This document shows, one piece after another, positions 40,140 through 41,384 of a stretch of DNA of 41,384 nucleotides. The first letter of the stretch is position 1, and each line of letters begins with the position of its first letter. The notes beneath the pieces are model-generated. The model had not been told where the DNA came from. It did not search any database and saw only the letters and a list, made by a program, of their open reading frames with translations. The translations under genes were made by a program, and so were the position numbers. The DNA comes from AP-15 sp035252905 (GTDB taxonomy: Bacteria; Pseudomonadota; Alphaproteobacteria; ATCC43930; CGMCC-115725). The DNA lies in assembly GCA_035252905.1 (NCBI GenBank), contig DATFCQ010000174.1:1-41384 (forward strand), in the 5' to 3' direction.

Positions 40140-40293
40140 GAGCCTGTTCGGGTGAGGAAAGCGGCGGCGGAACGCGCTTCGTTGCGCTTTTCCGCCCTAC
40201 ATTGGATCGTAGGTCGGAAAGGCCTTTCTCGGCGAGAGCCGGGGAAGGCGTATTCCGCCGTTTTTGCCGGCCGCAAACCGCTCTAACAGGCTC
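40140..40293. mobile_element. 154-bp MITE (copy 2)
   Basis: The left end GAGCCTGTTCGGGT (40140) and the complement of GAGCCTGTTAGAGC at the right (ending 40293) share GAGCCTGTT. TGA lies on both sides (40137-40139 and 40294-40296). The interior has the TTTCCGCCCTAC hairpin family. It is more diverged than the copy at 25213. The rest of the gap to 40491 shows nothing recognisable. Confidence 0.75.
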
Positions 40294-40491
40294 TGAGAGG
40301 AGTTCCGATGCTGACGCTGTGACAACGGGGCTCGCGGCATCGACGAGCTCGTCGGGCGGTCAGGCCTGCACCATGCCGTCCGCCGACGCCTTAAACCCGT
40401 TCCCTACTGCGGCCTCGGCGGACAGCGAAAGGGATTTGGCTGGCGGAGGCTGCGAAGGATAGCAGTTTTCGGCCAATACTCAGAATGAGTA

Positions 40492-40980
40492 TCAACGCCT
40501 CAGTGCCATGCCGATCGACATGCCGCCAGCGCGGTTCGCGGCAGCGGAACCGGGGATGTCGCGAAAGCCGAGGCGCTCGTAGAGGCGACGGGCGGGATTT
40601 TCGGACCGCACGCTGAGATTGAGGCCAAGCCCGCGGCGAGCGGCCTCGCCGATCAACGCGCGCATGAGCTTCTCGCCAACGCCTTGGCCGCGCGCATCCG
40701 GTTTCACGCCGATCGACACCTTCGGAGTCTTTTCGTCCCCGTAGGGGACCCTGAGCTCTTCGGCGGAAAAGCGCCGCGCCCAGGCGGCACCGATGATTTC
40801 GCCGTTCTGTTCGGCGATGAACCCGAAATCCCCCGGTCGCTGCCAGCCGACGAGATATTTGGCTACCGACGGAACCGCCTTCGCCGCCTCTGCATCGGGT
40901 TCATAGGCCGCCATTGCGAGAAAATCCCACAATACCTCGAGGTCGTCCTGGACAGCCGGACGGATCACAAGATCGGGCAT
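40492..40980 (-). CDS. GNAT-family N-acetyltransferase
   Basis: A 162-residue acetyltransferase. The acetyl-CoA pyrophosphate loop is VSIGVKPDARGQGVGEKLM, with the R/Q-x-x-G-x-G motif in RGQGVG, followed by LNLSVRSENPARRLYERLGFR, the usual C-terminal motif B. The N-terminus (LVIRPAVQDDLEVLWDFLA) is typical. The substrate is unknown. It stands alone between the MITE and the IS5-type remnant. Confidence 0.9.
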   Translation of the reverse strand: MPDLVIRPAVQDDLEVLWDFLAMAAYEPDAEAAKAVPSVAKYLVGWQRPGDFGFIAEQNGEIIGAAWARRFSAEELRVPYGDEKTPKVSIGVKPDARGQGVGEKLMRALIGEAARRGLGLNLSVRSENPARRLYERLGFRDIPGSAAANRAGGMSIGMALRR

Positions 40981-41245
40981 CGGATCTGTTCGCTATTCAC
41001 CGACATTCGCCGGATTCCGGCGATTTCGGGATTAGGATCGCGCCTTTGAACGCCTTAACAACGGCAATTCGCCATCGTCGCGGGCAAAGGGCGATCGAAG
41101 CCGGCGGCTGGCACCAGCCGAACGCTCAGTCCGCCGTGTTTATCCATATCAAGGCACACTTCCTCCATCGCCGCTTGATCCGAGGAATGCGGGCTGAAGA
41201 CATTTATGAGCGGGTCTCATGAGGCCTTACGAGCACGGCCCTCTA
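40981..41245. other. region without a recognised gene
   Basis: An ORF ends near 41222 (RRLIRGMRAEDIYERVS) in plus frame, but its N-terminal part overlaps the acetyltransferase antisense and no family or start is convincing. It could be a gene fragment interrupted by the IS5-type element. Confidence 0.35.
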
Positions 41246-41384
41246 GAGCCTGTTAGATCTTGAGCCAATCGGCCGTAGCGGCCAGGCAGAGCACACCCAT
41301 GAAGCAGCGCGCGGTCTTTTCATAGCGAGTAGCAATGGCCCGCCATTCTTTCAGGCGCGCCCACAGGTTCTCGACCATATGACG
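41246..41384 (-). mobile_element. IS5-type element, 3' end (continues beyond window)
   Basis: The element terminus begins GAGCCTGTTAGATC at 41246 and contains the end of a transposase. GAGCCTGTT is shared with both MITE ends, so an element of this kind is the likely source of the transposase that moved them. The other end is outside the window. Confidence 0.75.
41253..41384 (-). CDS. IS5-family transposase, C-terminal 43 residues (partial)
   Basis: The minus-strand frame running in from the window edge reads RHMVENLWARLKEWRAIATRYEK, then TARCFMGVLCLAATADWLKI and a TAA at 41253-41255. The VEN-(3)-R-(2)-K...RIATRY-like motif with the catalytic Glu is the standard C-terminus of IS5-family DDE transposases. 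Whether the gene is intact cannot be seen. Confidence 0.85.
   Translation of the reverse strand, partial: RHMVENLWARLKEWRAIATRYEKTARCFMGVLCLAATADWLKI

Overview
The window is GC-rich, densely coding DNA that reads as an alphaproteobacterium, probably from the Rhizobiales/Rhodospirillales side. The basis is the gene families present (rhizobial-type small heat-shock proteins, an NDUFS4-like complex I accessory protein, coxMSL-type molybdenum hydroxylases, CHASE2 and TPR class III cyclases), two ROSE-like RNA thermometers behind RpoH-like promoters, and many short palindromic repeats of types common in that class. No tRNA, rRNA or CRISPR array was seen. This placement is an inference.

Layout. 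1-2.1 kb: an insertion sequence whose transposase is dead (an in-frame amber plus two 19-nt repeat insertions), with a small antisense passenger gene, followed by a truncated FAD oxidoreductase. 2.6-6.5 kb: a heat-shock island with four hsp20 genes, two RpoH-like promoters each leading into a ROSE-like leader, an NDUFS4-like gene and a small hypothetical gene. 6.6-11.6 kb: a signalling cluster of hybrid histidine kinase, histidine kinase, double-domain KaiC-like ATPase and response regulator, the last three joined by ATGA stop/start overlaps. 11.9-14.4 kb: three short-chain dehydrogenases (SDRs), two on the minus strand and one divergent. 14.6-21.6 kb: a plus-strand gene run of molybdenum hydroxylase subunits M, S and L, ABC ATPase, ABC permease, ABM-domain protein and periplasmic binding protein, suggesting uptake and hydroxylation of an unidentified small substrate, with the SDRs acting alongside.

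21.6-25.5 kb: a CHASE2 adenylate cyclase with an overlapping secreted-protein gene, then a repeat-rich stretch holding a recD2 fragment split by a palindromic repeat and a MITE. 25.5-28.9 kb: a small hypothetical gene and a two-gene operon of dihydroxyacetone kinase and NylB-type serine hydrolase; this segment lies between 31-bp direct repeats. 29.2-32.7 kb: acyl-CoA ligase divergent from an SDR and an acyl-CoA dehydrogenase (acyl-CoA catabolism). 32.9-35.8 kb: a secreted YHS-RidA fusion divergent from a TPR adenylate cyclase. 36.4-40.1 kb: a LysR regulator, a DUF385-like oxidoreductase, a deleted second LysR copy with its operator-like box, a DUF2255 protein, a racemase-fold protein lacking both catalytic cysteines, and another SDR. 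40.1-41.4 kb: a second MITE, a GNAT acetyltransferase, and the 3' end of an IS5-type transposase whose terminal bases match the MITE ends.

The most notable points are the paired RNA thermometers, the KaiC/two-component operon, the transporter-linked molybdenum hydroxylase operon, the YHS-RidA fusion, and several cases where very short repeats have inserted cleanly into coding sequence. All statements come from reading the sequence; family names are by recognition, not database search.
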